DNA of 64,000 bases from Noviherbaspirillum humi (GTDB taxonomy: Bacteria > Pseudomonadota > Gammaproteobacteria > Burkholderiales > Burkholderiaceae_D). Of this stretch, positions 57,179 to 64,000 are shown in pieces (within the stretch, counting starts at the first letter, position 1; each line of letters begins with the position of its first letter). The stretch lies in NCBI RefSeq assembly GCF_900188095.1, contig NZ_FZOT01000011.1, forward strand, positions 1 through 64,000, given 5' to 3'. The notes under the pieces were generated by a model that made no database searches, had not been told where the DNA came from, and saw nothing but the letters and a program-made list of their open reading frames with translations. The position numbers and the translations under genes were made by a program.

Positions 57179-57817
57179 TCACATCGTATTTCCCGCGGGC
57201 TGCCTCCAGCCAGTGCTTCCACTGCAGCGCCATTCGGTGACGGCGATCTGCCGTTCCACCCGCACCAGCCCGGGGCCATCCTCATGCCGCAGCAAGTCGA
57301 AGCCCAGGGCGCGCATCAGGTGCCGCATCGGCCGGTTGGTGCTCAGGACTTCGCCGCGCAGCCGCTGCAATCCGGCGGCGCGGGCGACGCAGATCAGGCG
57401 CCGCAGCATGCGGCGCGCCAAACCCCTGCCCTGCCAGTCGTCGCTGACGACGATGGCGAAGTCCGCCGTGTCCGAATCCGCGTCGGCCACATACTGGGCC
57501 ATGGCGACGATGCGTTCCGCGCCGTCCTCGTTCGTGGCGGCAAGCAGCGTCATGTGGCCGCGCGGATCGCTGCGGGCGAAGCGCGCCAGCAGGGACGGTT
57601 CCAGCTCGCGCAGCGGATTGAAGAAGCGCTGGTAGCGGCTGTGGTCGGACAGATGGCGCACCATGTCCTGGATCGCTTCCGCGTCATCGGGCAGGGCGCC
57701 GCGCAGCGCGACGCTCGCGCCATCGTTCAGGCGGATTCTGTCGCCAGACACCGCATCGGGCGTGCCGAGGCGGGACAGCCGCTGAAGGGCCAGGGTGAAG
57801 CCGGGAAGCAGGTCCAT
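57179..57817 (-). CDS. GNAT-family N-acetyltransferase
   Basis: 212 residues. The acetyl-CoA motif A is IVVSDDWQGRGLARRMLRRL (about 128-147, Q/RxxGxG/A), preceded by ADFAIV and followed by LRGEVLSTNRPMRHLMRALG. The N-terminal 30 residues are a short extension seen in YfiQ-like/short Pat-type proteins; the substrate is unknown. The gene end is within 75 bp of the palindrome at 57071. It is 13 bp downstream of the DUF2917 gene on the same strand, so the two are probably co-transcribed. Confidence 0.85.
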   Translation of the reverse strand: MDLLPGFTLALQRLSRLGTPDAVSGDRIRLNDGASVALRGALPDDAEAIQDMVRHLSDHSRYQRFFNPLRELEPSLLARFARSDPRGHMTLLAATNEDGAERIVAMAQYVADADSDTADFAIVVSDDWQGRGLARRMLRRLICVARAAGLQRLRGEVLSTNRPMRHLMRALGFDLLRHEDGPGLVRVERQIAVTEWRCSGSTGWRQPAGNTM

Positions 57818-57830
57818 GGCGTCCTCCCGC

Positions 57831-58187
57831 TCAGGCAGTGGCGGCGGAGGCCTGGGCAGCCTGCGCTGATTGCGCGGCGTGCGCCTGCGATCCGGCCTGG
57901 CGCAGCACCAGCCGCGCCGTCGCCTTGCCGAGCGGCGATACGATGAGCGGCGCATTCCGCTCCACCCGCAGGCTGTCGCCGGCAGCCAGCACCAGGTCGC
58001 GGATGTCGCCGTCCTGGCTCACCCAGAGCACGCCTTCCAGCACCTGCAGCGTCAAGCCGAGGGGCTGGCGCAGGCAAAGGGAAGCATCGGCCGCCAGCTC
58101 GACCTGCCGGCCGGCAGCGTCGCTCGCCGGGCGCGCGGCGTCTTCGACAGCGGGCGTTCGTTTGCAGGGATGAGCATAGGCGGACAT
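57831..58187 (-). CDS. DUF2917-domain protein
   Basis: 118 residues. GLTLQVLEGVLWVSQDGDIRD and LAAGDSLRVERNAPLIVSPL fit the small cupin-like DUF2917 domain; the C-terminus is Ala/Gln-rich. Function unknown. CCAGGAGCC precedes the ATG at 58187. Divergent from a LysR gene (127 bp), which may regulate it, as DUF2917 genes are often beside LysR genes in Burkholderiales. Confidence 0.78.
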   Translation of the reverse strand: MSAYAHPCKRTPAVEDAARPASDAAGRQVELAADASLCLRQPLGLTLQVLEGVLWVSQDGDIRDLVLAAGDSLRVERNAPLIVSPLGKATARLVLRQAGSQAHAAQSAQAAQASAATA

Positions 58188-58207
58188 GGCGGGCTCCTGG
58201 CGAGGCG

Positions 58208-58243
58208 AAACGATAAGGGAACGGCGTGAGTTCATTATCGTTT
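58208..58243. promoter_or_regulatory. Perfect 9-bp inverted repeat in the LysR/DUF2917 intergenic region
   Basis: AAACGATAA (58208-58216) and TTATCGTTT (58235-58243) are perfect inverted copies separated by 18 bp, in the shared 127-bp divergent promoter region. It is a candidate operator for the LysR protein encoded at 58315. Confidence 0.5.
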
Positions 58244-58314
58244 GTGCATCCATAACCACAATCCCGCAAAACGGAATAAGATTGTTTCCACCAAAAGACA
58301 ATGAAGGAGACGGC

Positions 58315-59220
58315 ATGGAACATCTGGCCGAGATGATGGCGTTCGCCAAGGTGGTGGAGACGAAGAGCTTTTCGGCGGCGGCGGTGGCGCTGTCCTCCTC
58401 GAAGTCGCTGGTGAGCAAGCAGGTCAGCGCGCTGGAGGCCGCGCTCGGCGTGCGCCTGCTGAACCGCACCACGCGCCGCATGAGCCTGACCGAAGTGGGT
58501 GCCGCCTACTACGAGCATTGCGCCCGCATCGCCCAGGAGCTCGATGCCGCCGCCGAAACCGTCACCAAGCTGCAGGCCAAGCCGCGCGGCGTGCTGCGCA
58601 TCACCTCTCCGGTGATCTTTGCCGCCATGCACCTGGCGCCGGCGATCGACGGCTTCATGCGGCGCTATCCGGAAGTGGAAGTGGAACTGAATGCCACCGA
58701 CCGCCCGGTCGACATGGTGGAGGAAGGCTTCGACCTTGCCATCCGCATCACCGACCACCCGCCGCCGAGCATGGTGGCGCGCCGCATCGCGCCGGTGCGC
58801 TGGGTCACCTGCGCCGCGCCTTCCTATCTCGCGCAGCACGGCACGCCGCAGACGCCGCAAGACTTGCTGCAGCATGAGTGCCTGATGTACCAGGGCACCC
58901 AGCACAACATATGGCGCTATCGCGTCGGCGGCCGGGAAGTGGCGGTGCCGGTGCGTGGCCGCTGCCGGGTGAACAGCTCGGAAGTGCTGATCCAGCTGGC
59001 GCTGGCCGGCGCCGGCATCGTGCTTTTCCCGACCTATGTGCTCGGGCCTTACCTGAAGAGCGGACGCCTGGTGCATATCCTTGCCGACAGCAGCGCCAAT
59101 GCCGACACCGACATGCACGCGATCTACTTCCCCAACCGCTACATGCAGCCCAAGGTGCGCGCCTTCATCGACCACCTGCTGGCGCATTTCGGCGAGGAAC
59201 CGAGTTGGGACAAGTTCTGA
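58315..59220 (+). CDS. LysR-family transcriptional regulator
   Basis: 301 residues. N-terminal HTH with MMAFAKVVETKSFSAAAVAL and SKSLVSKQVSALEAALGVRL, then the substrate-binding domain with LRITSPVIFAAMHLAPAI and TDRPVDMVEEGFDLAIRI. It is of the CrgA/AphB-like group with the short C-terminal tail. AAGGAG precedes the ATG. A terminator follows at 59234. Confidence 0.9.
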   Translation: MEHLAEMMAFAKVVETKSFSAAAVALSSSKSLVSKQVSALEAALGVRLLNRTTRRMSLTEVGAAYYEHCARIAQELDAAAETVTKLQAKPRGVLRITSPVIFAAMHLAPAIDGFMRRYPEVEVELNATDRPVDMVEEGFDLAIRITDHPPPSMVARRIAPVRWVTCAAPSYLAQHGTPQTPQDLLQHECLMYQGTQHNIWRYRVGGREVAVPVRGRCRVNSSEVLIQLALAGAGIVLFPTYVLGPYLKSGRLVHILADSSANADTDMHAIYFPNRYMQPKVRAFIDHLLAHFGEEPSWDKF

Positions 59221-59233
59221 GCCGAAAAACGCC

Positions 59234-59254
59234 TCCGCCGAACGGCGGAATTTT
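59234..59254 (+). terminator. Intrinsic terminator after the LysR gene
   Basis: TCCGCCG-AA-CGGCGGA stem-loop followed by ATTTTCG. Confidence 0.55.
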
Positions 59255-59341
59255 CGCCTGCCACGGTGTCAAACAGCCATTCGCCTTGGGCCGGGACGTT
59301 CTTTTCGCCGGCGCTGGCGGTTTCACTCCGGGGGCAACGCG

Positions 59342-59905
59342 ATGCAGGAGAAATCGATAGGAGCAAGGCTGGAGGACGGCAACTCCGGCGGGCCACGGAC
59401 GTCGATGCGCGAGGAAGCCAGACGGCAGTGGAACGTGATGACCGTCTACGAGCGCTTCGAGCATGTGGTAGCGCTGGTGCTCAGCGCCATCATCGCCGTG
59501 ATCGTGGTGGTGGCACTGCTGCAGCTGATCCGGGTGGTGTTCGTGCTGCTGGTGACTCAGTCGCTGAATCCACTGGAACATGAAACCTTCCAGCTGGTGT
59601 TCGGCATGATCATGACGCTGCTGATCGCGCTGGAGTTCAAGCATTCCATCATCAAGGTCGCGTTTCGGCACGAAAGCATCATTCAGGTGAAGACGGTGAT
59701 CCTGATCGCGCTGCTTGCCCTGGCGCGCAAGTTCGTGATCCTCGATCCGAATAGCAGCCCGGAAAAGGTGGCCGCGCTGGCCGGCGCCCTGCTCGCTTTG
59801 GGAGCGGTGTATTGGCTGATGCGAGAGCGGGATGATTGCGAAGCGAAACGGGAGCATGAAAGGGCGGCCGCGGAAACCGGGCGGGAAGGCCCGCGGACGG
59901 GCTGA
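59342..59905 (+). CDS. PsiE-like small membrane protein
   Basis: 187 residues from ATG 59342; later in-frame ATGs (residues 22 and 33) are possible. Four hydrophobic segments (about 42-66, 82-100, 113-130, 140-157), with VYERFEHVVALVLSAIIAVI and FGMIMTLLIALEFKHSI, match the phosphate-starvation-inducible PsiE family. The function of PsiE is unknown. There is no pho box visible. It is convergent with the GT9 gene. Confidence 0.75.
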   Translation: MQEKSIGARLEDGNSGGPRTSMREEARRQWNVMTVYERFEHVVALVLSAIIAVIVVVALLQLIRVVFVLLVTQSLNPLEHETFQLVFGMIMTLLIALEFKHSIIKVAFRHESIIQVKTVILIALLALARKFVILDPNSSPEKVAALAGALLALGAVYWLMRERDDCEAKREHERAAAETGREGPRTG

Positions 59906-59923
59906 CACCCGCAGAGCGCGAAC

Positions 59924-61111
59924 TCAGGAGACGCGCACCAGTCCGATTGTCCTGGCTGGAGCCGCCTCGGGCACAAGCAACGCTTCACGCGTAGTCAGGC
60001 CGGCCGCCTGCTCGAACAGCCGCAAAGGCGCTTCATCGGTTTCGCCATGTCGATTGCCTTCAGCAAGTTCCAACGCCGCCCGCACTACCGCTTCCGGCGG
60101 CACCTGCTCCAGACAGGCGTGATGCCCCTGCGGGCAGACGCTCTTGTAGCAGAAGCGGCAGGAAACATCCTGGTACAGCACCCGGCTCGCCACCTGCCAC
60201 GGCGTGTGCTGCGGATTGGTCAGCGCATACAGGTCGACCACCGGCGTGCCGACCGCCGCCGCCAGGTGGGCCGGGCCGGTATTGTTCGACACCAGCACCG
60301 GCGCCAGCGCAATCGCCGCGCCGAGCTGGCCGAGGCTGAGCTTGCCGGCCAGCGAGTATGCATGCGGGTGGCCGGCGCGGATCTCCTCGATCAGGCCTGC
60401 TTCGCTGCCGCCGCCGGTCAGCGCCACCTGCCAGCCCGCGTCATCGGCCAGCTGACGCAGCACCGCCTGCCAGTGCCGCACCGGATAGCGGCGCGAGGCG
60501 GCGGTGGCGCCGGGATGCATCAGCACCCACGGCTTATCGAAATCGATGCCGGCCGCCAGCAGCGTGCGCGCCGTCTCCCTGTCTTCCGGCGGCACGCGAA
60601 ACGACAGGCGCTCGTCCGTCGTGCGGCAGCCGATGGTGGCCACCAGGTCGAGCTGGCGTCTGACCTCATGCCGCACCCGCTGCTCCGGTTCCGTCTCCGG
60701 CACCCAGTCGGTCAGCATCTGGTAGGGATTCTCGCGGCAATGCGCCAAGCGCAGCGGGATGCCGGCCAGATGGCACAGCATTGCCGCCGGCAGGGTGCTC
60801 TGGCTGTAGGTGGTGAAGATCACCGCCGCGTCGAAGCGGCGCGCCCGCAGGTCTTCGATGAAGGCAACGTCCGCTTCGGCGCCATGCACGGCGCTGTTCT
60901 TCATCCAGGGCGCGGCATAGGCCAGGACGTCGTCCACTTCCGGGATGTAGGGCGCGGCCGCCGCGCCGCTGCCGGAGGTGAGCAGCGTGATGCGGCTGCC
61001 CGGCAACGATTCGCGCAGCGCCCGCAGCGCCGGCGTGCACATCAGCACGTCGCCGAGATAGTCCAGGCGCACGCACAGGATGTTCCTTGCCTGGCGCCAG
61101 CGTTCGTTCAT
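59924..61111 (-). CDS. GT9-family (heptosyltransferase-like) glycosyltransferase
   Basis: 395 residues. N-terminal ILCVRLDYLGDVLMCTPALR and the C-terminal SNNTGPAHLAAAVGTPVVDL are GT9 signatures (ADP-heptose:LPS heptosyltransferases). CRFCYKSVCPQGHHAC near the C-terminus is a Cys-rich element found in some members. It probably transfers a heptose or related sugar in envelope glycan synthesis. It overlaps the phosphatase gene by 4 bp and ends a four-gene operon. Confidence 0.88.
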   Translation of the reverse strand: MNERWRQARNILCVRLDYLGDVLMCTPALRALRESLPGSRITLLTSGSGAAAAPYIPEVDDVLAYAAPWMKNSAVHGAEADVAFIEDLRARRFDAAVIFTTYSQSTLPAAMLCHLAGIPLRLAHCRENPYQMLTDWVPETEPEQRVRHEVRRQLDLVATIGCRTTDERLSFRVPPEDRETARTLLAAGIDFDKPWVLMHPGATAASRRYPVRHWQAVLRQLADDAGWQVALTGGGSEAGLIEEIRAGHPHAYSLAGKLSLGQLGAAIALAPVLVSNNTGPAHLAAAVGTPVVDLYALTNPQHTPWQVASRVLYQDVSCRFCYKSVCPQGHHACLEQVPPEAVVRAALELAEGNRHGETDEAPLRLFEQAAGLTTREALLVPEAAPARTIGLVRVS

Positions 61112-61689
61112 TGGCGCATGTCCTCCGTGTCGGACTGCGTGGCGCGGGCGATGGCTTGCGCCGCTTCCAGCAGGTTGGCGACCACCGAGTCCGGCGTGCG
61201 CAGGCCGCCCGGCACCCATTCGGTCTCGTTGCCGTTGTCGATGAGGATGGACCGGCAGCCAGCGCGCTTGCCGGCCTCCACGTCGTTGAGGATGTCGCCG
61301 ATCATCCAGGACTGCGCCATGTCGATGCCATGCTCGCGCGCCGCCTGCAGCAGCATGCCGGGCATGGGCTTGCGGCAGTCGCAGTCGCGCGCATAGGGCG
61401 CGACCTTGCCCTGCGGATGATGCGGGCAGTAGTAGAAGCCGTCGATCGTCACGCCATGGTCGGCGAGCAGCGCGGCGATGCGCGCCTGCACGCCTTGCAG
61501 CGCCGCGGGCTCGAACATGCCGCGGGCGATGCCGGACTGGTTGGTGATGACGATCAGCCGGTAGCCGAGCTCGCGCATCAGGCGCAGGCCTTCTGCGGCC
61601 TTGTCGCTCAGCGTGATCAGGTCGGGATCGACGTTGTAGGGCACGTCCGGAATGAGCGTGCCGTCCTTGTCCAGAAAAATTGCTCGCAT
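61108..61689 (-). CDS. D-glycero-manno-heptose-1,7-bisphosphate 7-phosphatase-like HAD phosphatase
   Basis: 193 residues. HAD-IIIA motif DKDGTL (Asp7 and Asp9), ITNQSG for motif II, and the GmhB zinc-site cysteines in YYCPHHPQGK and DCDCRKPMPGML. It produces D-glycero-manno-heptose-1-phosphate for ADP-heptose in LPS core synthesis. It overlaps the GT9 gene by 4 bp, which fits heptose metabolism. Start at 61689 puts the HAD motif at the N-terminus as usual. Confidence 0.88.
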   Translation of the reverse strand: MRAIFLDKDGTLIPDVPYNVDPDLITLSDKAAEGLRLMRELGYRLIVITNQSGIARGMFEPAALQGVQARIAALLADHGVTIDGFYYCPHHPQGKVAPYARDCDCRKPMPGMLLQAAREHGIDMAQSWMIGDILNDVEAGKRAGCRSILIDNGNETEWVPGGLRTPDSVVANLLEAAQAIARATQSDTEDMRQ

Positions 61690-61775
61690 GGGTGAGAAGA
61701 AAGGGAGGGCGGAATCGCCGCGCAGTCTACCATCTCCGCGCGGCGATCTTGGGCGCGCCTCAGTACCTAAACGCA

Positions 61776-62552
61776 TCAGGGCCAGGACGATTCCTTCATC
61801 GGCAGCACCATGATTTCCGAGATCACCGTTTCCTCCGGCAGCAGCAGCACCGACTTCACCGCCTTGGCGACGTTGGCCGGATCCTGCAGGGTGCTGACGT
61901 CGATGTCGGGGAAGCGGTCCAGCAGGAAAGGCGTGCGCATGCCGCCGGCGATCACCGCCGTCACCTTGATGTTGTGCGGCCGCAGTTCCGCATGCATCGC
62001 ATGGGACAGGCCGAGCAGGCCCCATTTGCTCGCATGGTAGGCGGAGGCATTCGGCCAGGCGCGCTTGGCGGCGGTGGAGGCGATGTTGATGATATGCCCA
62101 CCGCCGGCCCGCCGCATTTTTTCCGATGCATACTTCGCCAGCAGGAAGGGGCCGTTCAAGTTGGTGTTGATGACGCGGTTCCAGTCCGCCACCGACAGCT
62201 CTTCCATCGACAGCGTGACGTCGGTGCCGGCATTGTTGACCAGCACGTCGAGCCGGCCGAAGCGGCCGACGATGTCATTGACGGCCTGCTCCGCCGCCTG
62301 CGGGTCGCCGACGTCGAGCGCGATCGCCTCCGCCTGCGCATCGCCGCGCAGCGAATCGGCCACCGCCGCCGCCTTCTCCAGCTTCAGGTCGGCCACCACG
62401 ACGCGGGCGCCGGATGCCGACAGCACCTGGCACAGCGCCGCGCCGAGGCCGCTGGCGCCGCCGGTGACCAGCACCGTCTTGCCGGCGAGGCTGCTGTCGC
62501 GGGCCATGTTCACAGTGCCTGCAGATTCGACTGATAACTTCTGGCTGTCCAT
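61776..62552 (-). CDS. Short-chain dehydrogenase/reductase
   Basis: 258 residues. Classical SDR: TGGASGLGAAL (nucleotide-binding, about 30-40), NNAG, and the catalytic Ser (ASTAAK) plus YHASK. The start at 62552 follows CGGAGATTGA, a good ribosome-binding site, and overlaps the upstream GT4 gene by 43 bp; the in-frame ATG at 62507 would remove the overlap but has a weak site. The substrate is unknown; position suggests a sugar-related oxidoreductase or unrelated 3-hydroxyacyl activity. Confidence 0.88.
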   Translation of the reverse strand: MDSQKLSVESAGTVNMARDSSLAGKTVLVTGGASGLGAALCQVLSASGARVVVADLKLEKAAAVADSLRGDAQAEAIALDVGDPQAAEQAVNDIVGRFGRLDVLVNNAGTDVTLSMEELSVADWNRVINTNLNGPFLLAKYASEKMRRAGGGHIINIASTAAKRAWPNASAYHASKWGLLGLSHAMHAELRPHNIKVTAVIAGGMRTPFLLDRFPDIDVSTLQDPANVAKAVKSVLLLPEETVISEIMVLPMKESSWP

Positions 62553-63877
62553 TCAATCTCCGTTAGGTTGGTTGTGCCATTGCGCACATAGGATGGGGTA
62601 AGGGTTGCGGCGGCTTCGGCGGCCTCCGCGGCATCGGCCTCGGCCTGGCGGCGCTCCAGCATCGCCTCATAGCAGGCGGCGATCTGCTGGGTGATGCTGC
62701 GCCAGGTGTAGCCCTGGTAGGCGCGGCGTATGCCCTCGTTGCCGAGCTGCCGCACCAGCTGCGGCTGCCGGTACAGCCGCGCCAGGCGCTCGGCGACGGC
62801 CTCGGGGTCGTTCGGCGGCACCAGATAACCGGTTTCGCCGTCGATGACGGTGCTCTTGATGCCGCCCACCGCCGCCCCGATCACCGGCGTGCCGCAGGCC
62901 ATGGCTTCCACCGGCGTGATGCCGAAGGGTTCGTACCAGGGCGTGGTGACGAAGGCATTGGCGGCGCTGTAGTAATAGCGCAGCTCCTCGCGCGGGCGCT
63001 GGCCGGTGAAGGTGATGCTGTCCTTCAGGCCGAGCGACTGCGCCATCTCGGTCAGGCGGCCCAGCTCCGGCGTGTTGACGGTGTCGATCTTCTCGGCATT
63101 GCCGCCGACTACCAGCAGGCGGGCGCGGATGCCGTGGCGCTCGCGCAGCAGGGCCAGGCTGCGGATGACATTGTCCACGCCCTTGCGCGGCACCATGCGG
63201 CCGAGCTGCAGCACGATGAATTCGTTCGGATCGAGGCCGAGATGCTCCCGCGCGATCATCGGCACCGGCCAAAGCTCTTCCGGATCGAAGCCGCAGGGCA
63301 CGATGTCGATGCGGTCGCAAGGCGCGCCGTACAGCTGCTCCATGTCCTGCTTGTCCTGCGGACATTCGGCGATGATGCGGTCCGCTTCCTGCATCAGGCT
63401 TTCCTCGATATCGAAGCGCTCCTCCGGAAATCCGTCGGCCTGTCCCTGGCACTGGCGCCTTACCCGGCCGAGCGCATGGAAGGTGATGACGAAGGGAATG
63501 CCGAGCGCCTGCTTCAGCTGCTGCGCCACCATGCCGGACATGAAGAAGTTGGCATGCGCCAGGTCGTAGGCAATCTTCTGCCGCCGGGCGAAGCTGATGA
63601 CGAAGCGTCCGAACTGCTCCATGTGGGGCAGCATCGCTTCCTTCGGAATGTAGTGCGCAGGCCCGGCCGGCACATGGATCACGCGCACGTTCGGCTGCCA
63701 GTTGACGATGCGCGGCCGGGCGGCGCCGTCGCATCGGGTGAACACGTCGACCAGATGCCCGGCCTGCGCCAGCTGGCGTGCCACGTGCGCCACGTAGACG
63801 TTCTGTCCGCCGCTGTCGATGCTGCCGGGAGGCGCCAGGGGCGATGCATGTTCACTGATGAGGGCAATTTTTCGCAT
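62510..63877 (-). CDS. GT4-family glycosyltransferase
   Basis: 455 residues, GT-B fold. LISEHASPLAPPGSIDSGGQ with the Gly-rich donor loop at the N-terminus, QLGRMVPRKGVDNVIRSLAL at the domain linker, and the retaining-GT4 motif EPFGITPVEAMACGT (E-x7-E) in the C-terminal domain. It resembles sucrose-phosphate-synthase/MshA-like transferases. It is the first gene of the minus-strand saccharide operon, and about 120 bp to the window edge contain its promoter region. Confidence 0.88.
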   Translation of the reverse strand: MRKIALISEHASPLAPPGSIDSGGQNVYVAHVARQLAQAGHLVDVFTRCDGAARPRIVNWQPNVRVIHVPAGPAHYIPKEAMLPHMEQFGRFVISFARRQKIAYDLAHANFFMSGMVAQQLKQALGIPFVITFHALGRVRRQCQGQADGFPEERFDIEESLMQEADRIIAECPQDKQDMEQLYGAPCDRIDIVPCGFDPEELWPVPMIAREHLGLDPNEFIVLQLGRMVPRKGVDNVIRSLALLRERHGIRARLLVVGGNAEKIDTVNTPELGRLTEMAQSLGLKDSITFTGQRPREELRYYYSAANAFVTTPWYEPFGITPVEAMACGTPVIGAAVGGIKSTVIDGETGYLVPPNDPEAVAERLARLYRQPQLVRQLGNEGIRRAYQGYTWRSITQQIAACYEAMLERRQAEADAAEAAEAAATLTPSYVRNGTTNLTEIEWTARSYQSNLQAL

Positions 63878-64000
63878 GATGTCTATGCCAAGGATGGCCG
63901 GTTCGAGTTGATGATTTTTTCTTCAGCCTGCAGCCTTCCCTGCCTGCGCCAGTGTGCTGGAGCGAGGCCTTTCTGCCACTGAGGAAACGCATACAACAGG

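Overview
The window is a high-GC chromosomal segment, most likely from a betaproteobacterium of the Burkholderiales, and probably Oxalobacteraceae (Herbaspirillum/Noviherbaspirillum/Massilia-like). The evidence is gene content and order: a pyruvate dehydrogenase operon whose Lpd carries its own lipoyl domain, a proteasome homologue of the betaproteobacterial BPH type, a 6S RNA gene directly downstream of zapA, trxA-rho-rpmE2 in series, a Bug-family binding protein, and a small Trp-rich TIGR04438-type protein. The genus cannot be fixed from the sequence alone. I see no tRNA, rRNA, CRISPR array, intact insertion sequence or prophage.

Layout. 1-4000: tail of a dioxygenase-type reductase, an epimerase-like SDR divergent from a ferredoxin/FNR-type reductase, and an acetylornithine-type aminotransferase behind a terminated leader with a possible 22-residue leader peptide. 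4083-11181 (minus): aceE-aceF-Ntn hydrolase-lpdA. 11539-17006 (plus): YihY, folD, prlC, DUF4124/glutaredoxin, holC, and an unknown small protein. 17139-20385: D-amino acid dehydrogenase convergent with an Lrp regulator, which is divergent from a Liv-type binding protein. 20635-25738: cytochrome c, Trp-rich protein, ilvD, LysR, lgt, enoyl-CoA hydratase. 26027-28052: two orphan genes that share an upstream element of about 77 bp. 28346-31154: malonyl-CoA synthetase, TauE/SafE permease, EVE protein. 31286-32068: 6S RNA, zapA and a zapB-like gene. 32433-35162: a PAS-GGDEF-EAL protein, followed by palindromic repeats and a 12-bp tandem array. 35605-41615 (minus): an AddAB-type helicase-nuclease pair. 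41930-44127: trxA, rho, rpmE2. 44387-52792: an ArnT-like glycosyltransferase, MATE pump, mechanosensitive channel, ankyrin protein and DHA2 pump, followed by a Bug protein to 53769. 53946-57067: a visibly more A/T-rich insert with a second diguanylate cyclase and a broken response regulator. 57179-59905: GNAT, DUF2917, LysR, PsiE-like. 59924-63877 (minus): a saccharide operon (GT4, SDR, GmhB-type phosphatase, GT9).

How the genes fit together. Most is housekeeping: pyruvate oxidation, one-carbon metabolism, branched-chain and D-amino acid metabolism, lipoprotein maturation, recombination, and transcription termination. The parts most worth a second look are the Ntn hydrolase inside the PDH operon, the paired upstream elements at 25.8 and 27.0 kb, the leader upstream of the aminotransferase, the palindrome family (one copy sits at the breakpoint of the truncated response regulator), and a membrane sensor domain that appears to be shared by the two cyclic-di-GMP proteins.
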